Part shown: positions 44,964 to 58,464 of the stretch, one piece after another | Layout: each line of letters opens with the position of its first letter | Position numbering within the stretch: position 1 is the first letter of the stretch | Translations under genes and position numbers: made by a program | Assembly: GCA_963969495.1 (NCBI GenBank) | Contig: OZ018330.1 | Span: 49,311,706-49,375,705, forward strand | DNA from: Ceratothoa steindachneri | Lineage: Eukaryota; Arthropoda; Malacostraca; Isopoda; Cymothoidae | Direction of reading: 5' to 3' | Length of the DNA stretch: 64,000 nt | The notes under the pieces: generated by a model | The model's database searches: none | Told to the model about the DNA's origin: nothing | Seen by the model: the letters and a program-made list of their open reading frames with translations, nothing else

Positions 44964-47530
44964 TACATTTTAATGCAAACTTAACCAATTACCTAACCTA
45001 TCCTAAATAAGTAAACATGTTGGTTCATTGGAAGACCTCAAACAACTAAACATACCCTATTCTCGAAAGTCATCTTTAAAAGTTACAAAACGAGTATTTT
45101 TTTCTTCTCCTGTTGTTAGAATTGATCCGAGTGTGGTTTTATTAGACTGGATAGCCTGGAATCGTGTTGATCTATTTTAGATTAAATTTATTTGCACAAA
45201 GTGGTTCAATTTTGAAATAAATAAGTTTCTAACTTAAAAAAAACCTGGTTTCGTTTCAACCGACGGTGGAGATTGAAGATTGAAGAGCTGAATTCTACTG
45301 CAAATAGATTCATCCACGAACGAGAATAAATAAGACACGCGAAGGCATATTATACGTGGAGCTTGCAATAGTGAAGACAGGTTTAATTTGGTAACTAGTG
45401 CTTAAACTTTTTGTTTTAATGTATTGTTCTCCAGCCTTTAAGAAACGCAGTCTTCACTAATAACTCGTGTATAGTGATTAAACTCTACAAACAAATCGAT
45501 CTAAAATGTGTTTCCATTCCCGTACTCATGTATTCTAGATGCAAAAAGATTACGTGTCCATTTAAATGTTCTGTAAATTGTTTTGTTAGTATCATTATCT
45601 CCCCATCCCCACCTTGTAGAGTTGATAATAACATAATAACCAATTATTCATTGCTATATTGATCCTAACAATATAAATACTACTGTTTTTTTCCCTACTC
45701 AAATCTGTAGTAGTTTGTTAAAGAAAGAAAATTAAATTGCTACTGAACTACATCTCTTAAAAAGTAGTCCCAATTTATGACTGGGTTTTAACAAATAGAG
45801 ACACTACTCAACGGCGATACTATACAAATTAAGATTAAAAGAGTAAATAGCAGGAATTATGTATAAAAAGTTATAAATATACAGTGCTATATAAACAAGT
45901 TTTAAAGCTTTGGTTCAAGGAATACATTCACAATCTTTTCCTTGAATGAAACTTAGAATCTTCGTGTGATTGTCGGTAACAATAGTCTTCCATTGAACTA
46001 TTATAAAAATTAATAAAACTACCACATGCTAAGATTAAAATATCTGATATACGATGAAAAAGATTGCGATATAATTCTTTATCCCATCTCTTCAAAAGAT
46101 AATGAGCTTTGTACTTGAGATTTATTATCGTGTGTGGCCCTGTTGTCTCTGAAATTCACTCACCTGGACATACCAAACAGCCATGAAATTTGAATCTCTT
46201 AACACTTTTAATACGTATTTTTGCTCTCCTTTGTGTTATCGTTTGGGTAAGTTTCTTCCTGGGTCATAAAATTATCGCTGGGTCGAGTTTACTTCTAATT
46301 TACGAACGAGGTTCGTCTGTAATTAAAGTCTGTTATGGGGGCTTTTGACGCGTGGGGCAAATACACACATGTAGAGATATTGAAAACCCTCCACTCAAGA
46401 GGGCCCATAGTGATGTTCAAGAGCGGTTACACGGTCAGGGCTGAACATACATTCAACGGCTCCGTGACCATATTTTTTTCTATATTTCTATGGATATTGG
46501 CTACAGGAAAGGTCTGACAAGAAAACTGCATAAATAGGTTCTGATCCTCCTTTGCGCGTGTAAAGTCATTACGAAGCTGCTGCTCGGGTGTGTTTGGCGT
46601 CAAGTGAGTAATTAAAGAGGGTGGATAGGAACATATGAGTAGATTTATTCATGAGTTGAATCTTCTTAGGGCAGGTGGGTTGTAGCAATAGAACAGAATG
46701 AAGTCCTTCCACTTTTTGCCTCTATAATTTCGTTCTAACTTGAGTGATATATACAAGAAAACTCACACATCCACATTCATGTACAAGGTAAGAAATGCGT
46801 ATAAAAACGATGTACATATATGCAAATAAGTGAAACGCAATCCTCAGCCGTGAGGCATAAAACGGATCAAAACAAAAGATAGGCTTTATATGCGACGTCG
46901 AACTTCAACGAAGTCCTGCCTCTCTCGCGGGAGAACGAACCCATGTGGAGCAGGGCCCCTCTATGTGTGGTGAGCCACACCAACACATACAATCACATAC
47001 TACGCATCCAGGTAGAATTTTTTTTTTAGGTAACAAGTAATATCTGAATTAGTTGAATTATTCAATGGGAGGCATTCCAGCTCCGAAACAAGCCAGAGCA
47101 ATTGGCCACATACATGGCTTGGCCTATTATATCCATTTTCGAGGAAGATTTGTTGATCTCTGCAAGAGGATACGAGGCCGCGCGGATATAAATGGGGAAA
47201 AACTAAAGTGAGTGAGCAAATAGGAGTAATTTATTAGTTTTAAATGAAAACCTATGGGTCTCTACCAGAATGTTTTATTGACAATGGGTTTGTCAAATTG
47301 AAGTTAACAGAGCTGAAAATAAGTGCAGGAGCAAGACTACTTGTGGTTTTAGGGGCTGGAATGGCGCGCAATTCTCCCCAACTGATCCTTCCACCGTTTC
47401 GCGATTCTTACAAAGTCTTTTGTAGGAACAGTAAAACATTTTTTGTTGATAATAAGGTAGTAAGAACTGATAGAGGTGAACCTGACAAAAATAATGGTGA
47501 CTTGTCTATCCGACACATACGCTAGCTTTC
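44964..47530. other. No recognisable gene
   Basis: Mostly AT-rich. Short open frames at 46335-46517 and 47244-47525 have no identifiable family. No tandem or terminal inverted repeats seen. Confidence 0.35.
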
Positions 47531-47532
47531 TA

Positions 47533-47662
47533 CAGAGTGGTCCGAAAGTCTGTAAATATTGTTTTAATTATATATTTCACATGTGTTCGATATTATTATA
47601 TTGTTCCTCTATTATTCGTATTACTTTTCGGTGGTTGGTGAAAAGACTTTCGGACCACCCTG
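47533..47662. mobile_element. 130-bp mariner-derived MITE
   Basis: Left terminus CAGAGTGGTCCGAAAGTCT, right terminus reverse-complemented CAGGGTGGTCCGAAAGTCT (18 of 19 identical), with TA duplications at 47531-47532 and 47663-47664. A copy of the same terminus lies at 40294. No coding capacity. Confidence 0.9.
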
Positions 47663-48367
47663 TACATGATAATTGAAAATCTGCAAAGGGTGTAAGGAAG
47701 TGCCCCCCTTCCCCCTGTACAAAAGAAACTCAAAAGAATAAAAAAAGAAAGACAAAACCATGAAAAAGACGGTTTACTTTTGCTGCCCCACTTGCTTCTC
47801 TGAAGGCCATTAATCGACCAGGGCGGTTTGATCCCCACCCAAATTTTCTCCAAGAGATCATCGACACAATGATTTTTTTAATGGAAAGAATTAAAAATCA
47901 GAAGAATATATTATAATGGGTTTTATACAGATTTTCAACTGGTCCTGTCGGTTTTTACTTATATCTTCCAGTTTTTGCTCTAAGAAATAAATAGATCCTA
48001 ATCTAAGCAAAGAATATAAACCAAAGGCACGAATGCCTTAAATAAACAATACACATACTCGTATAATAAGAAAACAAACCCAATATAAAGAATTAGAAGC
48101 AACTTAAACAAAATATAGTTATATATATTTATTGAGATAAAAGAAAATATATTACTGAATTGTTATCAAACGAGCGTTACCTGAAAAGGTACTAGAAGCA
48201 AAAGAATAAATTTAAAAGCAAAGCAAAAAAGGAATATATAGAAACTGAATATATAGAAACAAAGAAGAAAGAATTAACAGAGTAAAAGATCAGCCAGTTT
48301 CATAGCTAACCATATTCACACTCACACATAATCACCTTTTACACTTACCCTCCCCCACCCAAATACA

Positions 48368-48376
48368 TATAAAAGG
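48368..48376 (+). promoter_or_regulatory. TATA-box-like element
   Basis: TATAAAAGG lies about 74 bp upstream of the ATG at 48442, with a CT-rich CTTCCTTCACTTATC stretch 25-30 bp downstream where a start site would be expected. Tentative. Confidence 0.25.
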
Positions 48377-48441
48377 TCTCATCTATATTTCTCTTCCTTC
48401 ACTTATCTCATCTATCTGGCGCATCAATTGTTATTCACACA

Positions 48442-48513
48442 ATGCTCGCTGCCACCCTCGCTCCATGCAAAGCACCAGCTTTCACTCATCCCCCAACAAA
48501 GCTCTCCGTCCAC
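48442..48513 (+). CDS. Candidate short first exon
   Basis: ATG followed by 24 open codons reading MLAATLAPCKAPAFTHPPTK and LSVH, then CAC-GTAAGC, a good 5' splice donor in phase 0. A TATA-like box lies upstream. The piece is GC-richer than its flanks. No downstream exon or homology supports it; a chance arrangement is quite possible. Confidence 0.2.
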
Positions 48514-49689
48514 GTAAGCTGCAAGCCTTTGACTTGAGCAATCAAGAAGAATTCCAACTTGACCTTGTTAATAATAAATAATATCAATTGTGAGCGTATT
48601 TGTCATAACCAACCGCTCCATTCATAAACAGGAAGAAAACAAGTAATGAAATATTAGACAGAGTGGAATAATTGAATCTTCCCTCAGAATAAACGATTTC
48701 CTACATCATAAAATTGTACAATTCAACAAGTGCAACTTAATAAATGACGGAGCTGGTACCATATTGGTCCACCGTAGCTGTAAAAAACAGAGGCACAGGT
48801 AATTATTCATCCCAATTTTTATTTACTTTTTAAATATATAATAATCAGTACGACACAATAGTCGCCGCCAAGAGTAATTGGGTGTTATTTAACACAAGGG
48901 AGATAGGGAAAAGACGTCAGTAAGAACGCCAATGAGATTTTTTTTTTAATAATTCTGAAAAACAAGAAGACAAAATATCGGAAATTTTGTTCTTATTTAT
49001 TATTTAAAAAGAAAAGAACTAACAAGAACATTTAAGCAAGAACGATTTAAATAAGAGATTTGTGAAGAAATTGGTTAAGTTAGTATGGGGTAAAATATGT
49101 AAAATATATATAGTCGATATGAAAAAAAAGAAACTACTTGGGAGAGTGGGGAAGTCTATCGAACCCGCATGAGCTATGTGGTCTCTCGGGGACCGAAGAA
49201 GACGTTACTGTGTCATCGATAGAGATTGATAAGCATGTGGCTTTGGGGGCCAAAGCCCGAAGCAAAAAGCCGACTGCTGGTTGTGCGTGAAACGCCAGTT
49301 GTCAAGATAAGGGCAGGGGTAGAGGCTTATGCGGCGTTGTGCTTCCATTTTCCAGCAACGGCATTATGAAAATATTTGATTAGAAGCCAAAGCGACAATT
49401 CTCAATGCAACCTGACGATATGTCAAGGATTTTTAGTAGTATTTGTTGACTCTCTACCTTTCCGTATTCCCAAGTTAAAACAAACTATCCTGAGATCATT
49501 ATTTCCCAATGCCACCCAGACAGTCAATTCCTGCACCAAATTATCATCATTTGAATTAATAAATCTAATATATTCGTACCCCTTGTTAGCATATTAACAA
49601 ATTGAATAAAAAAATTAGCCTTGAAACATTCTAAAAACTTCTAACTTGCTCTATCCCTTCCTATCATATTTTCACAGACGAGGCTAAAA

Positions 49690-49920
49690 TCTTGCACGAT
49701 AAAAAAAAATTGAACGAGTAGAATGGACAGGTTGTGATATAAACGTCCTACCTGGGCAGCTTTAAGAATAGATTGGATAGATTTATGGATGAGGATGCTG
49801 TGAGGTGGGACTAAAGTGGGTGATGGGAACAGGAGCTGCCTCATATAGGCTATCGATTCGCCTCTTGCAGACTCCTTCTTTTCTTATGTTCTCATTATTA
49901 AATAAAACAAAACAAAACAA
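49690..49920 (+). pseudogene. CR1/L2-like LINE 3' end with (AAAAC)n tail
   Basis: Bases about 49760-49830 encode SFKNRLDRFMDED, a C-terminal LINE motif (FK.RLD.F), followed by a short tail reading RFASCRLLLFLCS and then AATAAAACAAAACAAAACAA at 49901-49920. A simple-repeat 3' tail rather than poly(A) is typical of CR1/L2-class LINEs. The segment is a 5'-truncated insertion. Confidence 0.55.
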
Positions 49921-49929
49921 GAGGAGTAG

Positions 49930-50160
49930 TGGAAACAGATATTGCTTGATAGGAACGCAATATTAAACTTCTTCAATTATGAATGTTGGAATGAGAGGAG
50001 GACGCAATATTAAACTTTTTCAATTATGAATGTTGGAATGAGAGGAGGACGCAATATTAAACTTCTTCAATTATGAATGTTGGAATGAGAGGAGGTATTA
50101 TAAGCTTCCGGTAAAATGTTGGAATGAGAGGAGGTATTATAAAATTCCGGTAAATCGTTC
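49930..50160. repeat. Short tandem array, 47-bp and 41-bp units
   Basis: Three copies of GACGCAATATTAAACTTCTT plus CAATTATGAATGTTGGAATGAGAGGAG, then a variant unit GTATTATAAGCTTCCGGTAA sharing TGTTGGAATGAGAGGAG, twice. Confidence 0.88.
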
Positions 50161-50589
50161 TTAGATATTGGAAGGATCAGATGGACGGAGGAGGTGTTGT
50201 TACCTACTAACTCTAAGTGAAATGACGCAAGCGCTTTAGGTTTGTATTGTTTTTTTGCAACATGACCCATGTTGCTTTGTATCAATTAAATATTCCATAT
50301 TGTTTTGTATTTATTGAATGAAATAAAGCAATTCCAAGGAAGACGCTTGAAATCTAGCGAAGAATGTTTCGTAAAAAAGTGGAATGGTTTGAAAATGTGT
50401 AAAGGCGTGGAAGGGAAAGAACCCGAATAGACTCATTAACCAGCATGGAGGTGTAGCTCGCATGAACGAGGGCAGGAGGTACCCTTGGGAGTTTATGGCT
50501 TCGTGATAACCTCCCCAATCAGCTACACATTTCGTGACTTTCACACAGGAATCAAAAGCACTTCCTGACTATTATTATATTGTACTCCA
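50161..50589. other. No recognisable gene
   Basis: No recognised coding or repeat structure. Confidence 0.4.
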
Positions 50590-51590
50590 TAAATAACACT
50601 AGTTTGTATCAAAACTTCTGCCTCCCTTGTGCTATTTATTGTAATGGATAAATAGGACTGGTTCGTATCGAAACTTCTGCCTCCCTTGTGCTATTTATTG
50701 TACTCGATAAATAGCACTGGTTTGTATCGAAACTTCTTCCTTCCATGTGCTATTTATTGTACTCGATAAATTGCACTGGTTTGTAGCGCAACTTCTGCCT
50801 TCCCTGTGCTATTTATTGTACTTGATAACTAGCACTGGTTCGTATCGAGACTTCTGCCTCCCATGTGCTATTTATTGTACTCGATAAATAGCACTGGTTT
50901 GTATCGAAACTTCTGCCTTGCTTTGTGCTATTTACTGTACTCGATAAATAGCACTGGTTCGTATCGAAACTTCTGCCTTCCCCTGTACTATTTATTGTAC
51001 TCTATAAATAGCAATAGTTTGTATCGAAACTTCTGCATCACCCTGTGCTATTTAATGTACTCGTTAATAGCACTGGTTTGTATCGAAACATCTGTCAGCT
51101 CCCTGTGCTATTTATTGTACTCGTTAAATATCACTGGTTTGTATCGAAACGTCTGCGTCACCCTGTGCTATTTATTGTACTCGATAACTAATGCTAGTTT
51201 GTATCGAAACTTTCCCCCCCCGTGCTATTTATTGTACTCGATAACTAGCACTGGTTTGTATCGAAACTTCTGCCTCACCCTGTTCTATTTATTGTATTCG
51301 TTAAATAGCACTGGTTTGTATCGAAACTTCTGTCTCACCCTGTGCTATTTATTGTACTCGATAAATAGCACTGGATTGTATCGAAACTTCTGCCTCACCC
51401 TGTGTTATTTATTCTACTCGTTAAATGGCACTGGATTGTATCGAAACTTCTGCCTCACCCTGTGTTATTTATTCTACTCGTTAAATGGCACTGGATTGTA
51501 TCGAAACTTCTGCCTCATCCTGTGCTATTTAATGTAGTCGTTAAATAGCCCTGTTTTGTATAGAAACTTTTGTATCACTTTGTTGAATTT
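50590..51590. repeat. 60-bp minisatellite with a hairpin in each unit
   Basis: About 17 units of TAGCACTGGTTTGTATCGAA, ACTTCTGCCTCACCCTGTGC and TATTTATTGTACTCGATAAA. Consecutive units form GTGCTATTTAT-TGTACTCG-ATAAATAGCAC, an 11-bp-arm hairpin. Because 60 is a multiple of three, one frame stays open for 224 codons (50863-51537) with a 20-residue repeat CYLLYSINSTGLYRNFCLTL; this is probably not a gene. Confidence 0.95.
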
Positions 51591-52680
51591 CCTTAAGTCT
51601 TTATCACGGAATCGTCCCAAATTGTTCATGGAAGTATTCCCTGATCCAATAAACATTCACAAAGAACATTCCTAAGCTTGAAAAATTGGCCAGCTTGGTT
51701 CATTTGAACCCAGTCGCTTAATTCACGGACTTGGATGTACAGAAGTGGGCCCGATCAACCACAGCCCAACGGGAGAGGTCAAAACCCATTTCCCAGGCTG
51801 CCTCATCTTCGTGCCCCGACCCCACACTTTCCTCATTAGGGAAACTCACTAATTATAGGATTCCACTGTTGTCCTGATCTTCGCCCCACCATCAACTCGG
51901 GAATAAATATTAAGTTAATTCACTCCAGAAAACTAATTATTAAGTGAGAAAATCTCGCTCTGGGCGTGGCAACGCCCATAGAGAGAAACCCTTATCTCCG
52001 ATTTCTAATTATGATAAAATGCATTTTATATTGGCTGGCTTTTTCCCGCATCCAACCGACGAAGGTATATTAATTGATCCCGAGGATTCATTAATAATTA
52101 AAGGAATTTGGGGATAAAATGTTAAGGTTGCCACACCTCTCAATTAGTTGATAGGTAGGAATTGACTTTAAAAAAAGGGGAAATTCAAGTGGGTTCAGAA
52201 AAAATATATATATTTTGGGAGTAAGATTGATCATTTTCCATTCCTCTGCTCGAGGCGGAAGGCTGGTCGATTGATTTGTACTCATCTCAGTACAAACTTT
52301 CAAAAAGATTAAGGGATCCTGGAGGCTTTAAAATTACCTCTCTGACCACAAAACCTTCAAATGATTGGGGGTTTTAATGGGCTTTATTCATTAGCTTTCT
52401 TCTTCTTTTACCATTCATACTTCTTTTAGATTTTTTCACTTTGTCCCTTTTTATTCTTTAGCCATTGAGTAAACATGCCTTCGTAGGATTCCTCTTTTTC
52501 TTTAAAGCTTGCAATGACTATTACAAAACTTAGTACAAAGAAAAGATCCAAGTGTAATATTACATTTTCAATTGTTCACTTATATTACGGGTCATAATCG
52601 TACAGAAAAGAACATTTCAGCTCTTCCAATCGTTATGAAATTAGTGTTATCACAATGATCAGTATCGCGGAATGGCCAGG
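51591..52680. other. No recognisable gene
   Basis: Flank of the 60-bp array followed by AT-rich sequence; nothing recognised. Confidence 0.4.
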
Positions 52681-54119
<1,439 letters not shown>

Positions 54120-55740
54120 AGACTGATTTAGAAAATAGTCTGAGAGAAAAGGAGTCTCAGGAAAACGTCTGATGATAAGGAGTCCCGAGAAACAACTGAA
54201 AATAAGGATTCGCAGGAAAATAACTGAAGATATTTGGACACTCATTGAAGCAACTGATTCAAGGACTCTTAATGGAAAAAGCAAAGATAAGGACTCAGGG
54301 AAACAACTGATCCCAAGGACTCTCGAAGGAAGAAACTAAAGATAAGGACTCAGGGAAGCAACTGATCCTAAGAACTCTTAAAGGGAGAAAGTAAAGATAA
54401 GTAGTTAGGGAAGCAACTGATTCTAAGGACTCTCAAATGGAGCAATTAAATATAAATACAAAGGAAGAAAATGATTTTAAGAAAACTCAAAGGAAGAAAG
54501 TAAAGATAAGGACATATGTGGACAAATAATTCTATGGACTCTCAAAAGAAGCAAGCAAAAATAAGTAATCAAGGAAGCAACTGATTATAAGGTATCGCAA
54601 AGCAAGAAAGTAAAGATGAGGACTCAGACGAGCAACAGATTTTAAAGACAAAACGAACAAGGAAAGATTAGGACTCCTAAAATCAACTAATTCTAAGCAC
54701 TCTAAACTCTAAAATGAAACAAGTAAAGATAAGGGCTCAAGAAACCAACTGATGCTACAGACTCTCAGGGATGTAACTGAATATAAGGATACTCAAGGAA
54801 GAAAATGAAGATAAGGACTCTCCCTAAGCAACTCAAGAGCAGGAAACTGTTCCAAACAAATGAAGAGTAGGGGTCTCTCAGAAGCAATTGAATATAAAGC
54901 TGAGGATAAGGACTGTTAGGAAACAAATGAAAATACGAAGTCTCAGGAAAGTAAATGAAGATAAAGACTCATGGAATGTAAGTGAAGATAAGGTCATTCA
55001 CGGAAACGGCTGAAGATAACTAATCCTAGAGAAGCAAGGATAATTAGCTAATAGAATAACTGAATATGAGAATTCTCAGAACTAACTGAAGATAAAGACT
55101 TTCAGGAAAGAAACATGATAAATACAGTCAGGGATTTAAGTGAAGATAAGGACGCTCTTTGAAGAAACTGAATATTTGGACTCAAGTGGGCAAGTTAAGA
55201 TACGGTCTCTCAGGGATGTAACAGAAGATAAGGAGTTTCATGTACCGTATGAAAAGGACTATCAGTGAAGTAAATACAGATAAGGCCTGTCGAAAACAAC
55301 AAAAGATAAAGATAGTTAGAGAATAAATTGAAGATAAGGATTGCAAGAAACAAGTGCATCAAGCAATTGATGTGGAAGATTGGGAGACGAAAAAATATAG
55401 ATAAAGACTATAGAGGTACTAACTGATGATATAAACTCTTAGTTAAGTAACTGAAGATAACGACTCTCTGGGAAGCAAGGAGAAATGATGACTCTTAGGA
55501 AATCAATTGAAAATAAGAAATGAGGGAAGCAATTGAAGAGAGAGAACTCTGTGGAAGTAAGTGAAGATAAGGATTCTCGGAGCAAATGAATATAAGGACT
55601 TTTAGGAAATAAATATAATGACTCTTAGGGAAGCAACTGAAGATGAAGTCTCTCGTTGAAGCAACACAAAATATGGACACTCAGGGATCAGAACTGATGA
55701 TAGACACTCTCAGGAAAGTAACTGGACCTAAACTCATGTG
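54120..55740. repeat. ~30-bp degenerate minisatellite, about 1.6 kb
   Basis: More than fifty degenerate units built on GCAACTGAAGATAAGGACTC with TCAGGGAA. The array is purine-rich on the plus strand and heavily mutated, so it is old. Confidence 0.9.
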
Positions 55741-56170
55741 AAGTTTCTTCTAATAATGACTCTTCGTAAATATGCATGAATGTTCTTCTCTGAAGTTAAA
55801 AATATGGAAAAGGTTTTATTAATGAGTACTCTTCGTAAATACACATGAATGCTCTTAGCTTGAGGTAAGCACATGTGAAAGTTTTATTAATGACTTCGTT
55901 AATACACATAAGTGCTTTTCGCTCGAGCTAGACACATGTAAATATTTCTTCTGATGAGTACTCTTCGCTAAGATAAATTAGTGCTCTTCCCTGGAGGTAA
56001 GCAAATGTGAAAGTTTCTACAATTGAGTTCTCTTTGTTAATACACATGAGTGCTCTTCTCATCACGTAAACACATGTGTAAGATTTTATTAATGAGTACT
56101 CGTTGTTAATACAAATGAGTGTTCTTCGCTTGCGCTAAACACATGTGAAAGTTTCTACTACAGAGTACTC
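55741..56170. repeat. ~72-bp minisatellite, six units, each a diverged dimer
   Basis: Units contain GAGTACTCTTCGTTAATACA CATGA, then a related half GTGCTCTTCGCTTGAGGTAA ACACATGTGAAAGTTTCTAC TAAT. The two halves share AGT.CTCTTCG and ACACATG, so the unit is itself an ancient duplication. Confidence 0.88.
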
Positions 56171-57041
<871 letters not shown>

Positions 57042-57099
57042 GTATACTAAGAATAAATGGATTCACCCCATACATGAAATATATATAGGAACAACAGAT

Positions 57100-57330
57100 C
57101 AGATTAACATTCCTAATCTGGGGGTGTGAATTTGAGGTCATTAAGGATATCTTTCAAGATTAAATTTTTGAAGTAGGGGCTGCATTTGAATTGCCCATCC
57201 GAAAGGTTGAAATTGGGGATTTCCTTGATAAGGGTGGATTCAACTACCTTTCTTTTGCGAAAATCTTTACACGGGTAAATTAGTTTGCCTTGGGTAAATC
57301 TATTCGGTGGTTAAAATTATTGTCATGATA
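57100..57330 (-). pseudogene. PLE endonuclease C-terminus, minus strand
   Basis: Minus strand reads NHRIDLPKAN, KVVESTLIKEIPNFNLSDGQ, FKCSPYFKNLILKDILNDLK, FTPPD, then a stop at about 57115. It closely parallels IPNFNLSDGQLKCSPHSRNL at 31400-31460, so both belong to one PLE family. One frameshift in the first part. Confidence 0.85.
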
Positions 57331-57353
57331 TTAAGGTCAAAAAAGACATTGTA

Positions 57354-57735
57354 ATGTCTATGTTTTTGAGAGCTTTAAGAACTTGTGATCCATGTTTTTT
57401 GTCCGATGAAATTACATTCATTACCAGTTTATTTCTAGACTTGAAATTTCCCCTCCACATTATTAACGAAAGCTTATTCAAAGCCAGGTCAAACTTTTAT
57501 TGCCCCAAAAGTAGGAATCCTGATAGTAAGAGAAATTGTTTATCCCTTCCATTTTCCCCATTACTGAAAAGCTAATACCCTTTGACCATTAAAAAATCCT
57601 TCCCTACAACTAAACCTACATATGAAACTAATGAAGCAGGCATCTTCTATTTAATCCCTTGTAAAGAAATTAATTGCCCCTTATTTTACATAGGCGAGAC
57701 AGGAAGAAATCTAGAAAAGAGGATCTACAAGGGGC
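57354..57735 (+). pseudogene. PLE linker and GIY-YIG endonuclease N-part, plus strand
   Basis: The frame reads FLRALRTCDPCFLSDEITFI, PLHIINESLFKARSNFYCPK, NCLSLPFSPLLKS with a stop, then KKSFPTTKPTYETNEAGIFY and LIPCKEINCPLFYIGETGRN (GIY-YIG core), ending LEKRIYK. It parallels 30838-31240. The next bases start a mariner-type terminus. Confidence 0.88.
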
Positions 57736-58155
57736 GGTCAATAAGTTTTGCGAATCGGTAGGAAAAAACAGAGAAAGGGGGATGGCTGTTTGTGGGCGTG
57801 TTAGGACAAGTTAAGACAACTCAGGACCTGCAGCCACACGCTCCTGCCTCGTATATTTAAGAAGTAGTAGCTGATCGCAGATCAGCTACTACAAACACGG
57901 GTAAGAGATATAGTGAAATGAATAAAAGTTCTGAAGTAAAAATGGGCATAACAAATCACTAAAAGAAACGTAATAAGAGAGACAAAAATTTTTAAACTGG
58001 ACACCGTTATATATAAAGAGACCCGAATACGACCTGGGACAAGAGGAAAATTCTCAAAATTGCCAGGGGTAATTTCGCACAATCTAGCGATGGATGTAAT
58101 CGGTGGAAGCTTTATTGATAAGCATTTGACCAGCAGTGGGATGCCACGCGAGATA

Positions 58156-58158
<3 letters not shown>
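57728..58158. mobile_element. mariner-type end fragment and unassigned sequence
   Basis: Starts AAGGGGCGGTCAATAAGTTT TGCGAATCGG, which has the appearance of a mariner terminus; no transposase follows. A perfect 13-bp-arm palindrome lies at 57864-57892. The rest to 58158 has no recognised content. Confidence 0.4.
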
Positions 58159-58218
<60 letters not shown>

Positions 58219-58221
58219 TAT
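58159..58221. repeat. (TA)n microsatellite
   Basis: TA run with one AA break, directly followed by the conserved PLE terminal motif. Confidence 0.97.
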
Positions 58222-58398
58222 GGAAAACTCACAAAGTATCGCGTGAGCAAGCAACAAATGCAACAAAGCCCACAAGGAAAAAATAATACAAGGATCCCAG
58301 ATACTTTCGAACTTTATTTCGAGTTCTTTATCAAGAACTCGAAATAAAGTTAGAAAGTACTTGGAATCCTCGTATTATTTTTTCCCTGTAGGCTTTGT

Positions 58399-58403
<5 letters not shown>
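58222..58403. mobile_element. PLE terminal foldback centred on a hammerhead core
   Basis: 58222-58257 is the reverse complement of the PLE terminal motif at 33241-33274. Then 58258-58326 and 58335-58403 are inverted copies of the same PLE terminal sequence (69 bp each, few mismatches), separated by eight bases (58327-58334) that on the minus strand read TTGATAAA, the hammerhead core octet. The minus strand has the complete core, helix II GAACT/AGTTC and GAAA; the plus arm lacks a core. No coding sequence. Confidence 0.88.

Positions 58404-58460
<57 letters not shown>
58402..58460. repeat. (TA)n microsatellite
   Basis: TA run between two foldbacks. Confidence 0.97.

Positions 58461-58464
<4 letters not shown>

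Larger units (their letters stand above)
47665..49689. other. No recognisable gene apart from the candidate promoter-exon below
   Basis: AT-rich, with a GC-richer block at 49140-49360 that shows no recognised family. Confidence 0.35.

Noticed and set aside
50863..51537. 224-codon open frame as a protein-coding gene
   Set aside because: It is a 60-bp minisatellite whose length is a multiple of three; no start context, splice sites or flanking coding sequence.
50590..51590. CRISPR array
   Set aside because: Units are contiguous with no unique spacers, and the DNA is eukaryotic.
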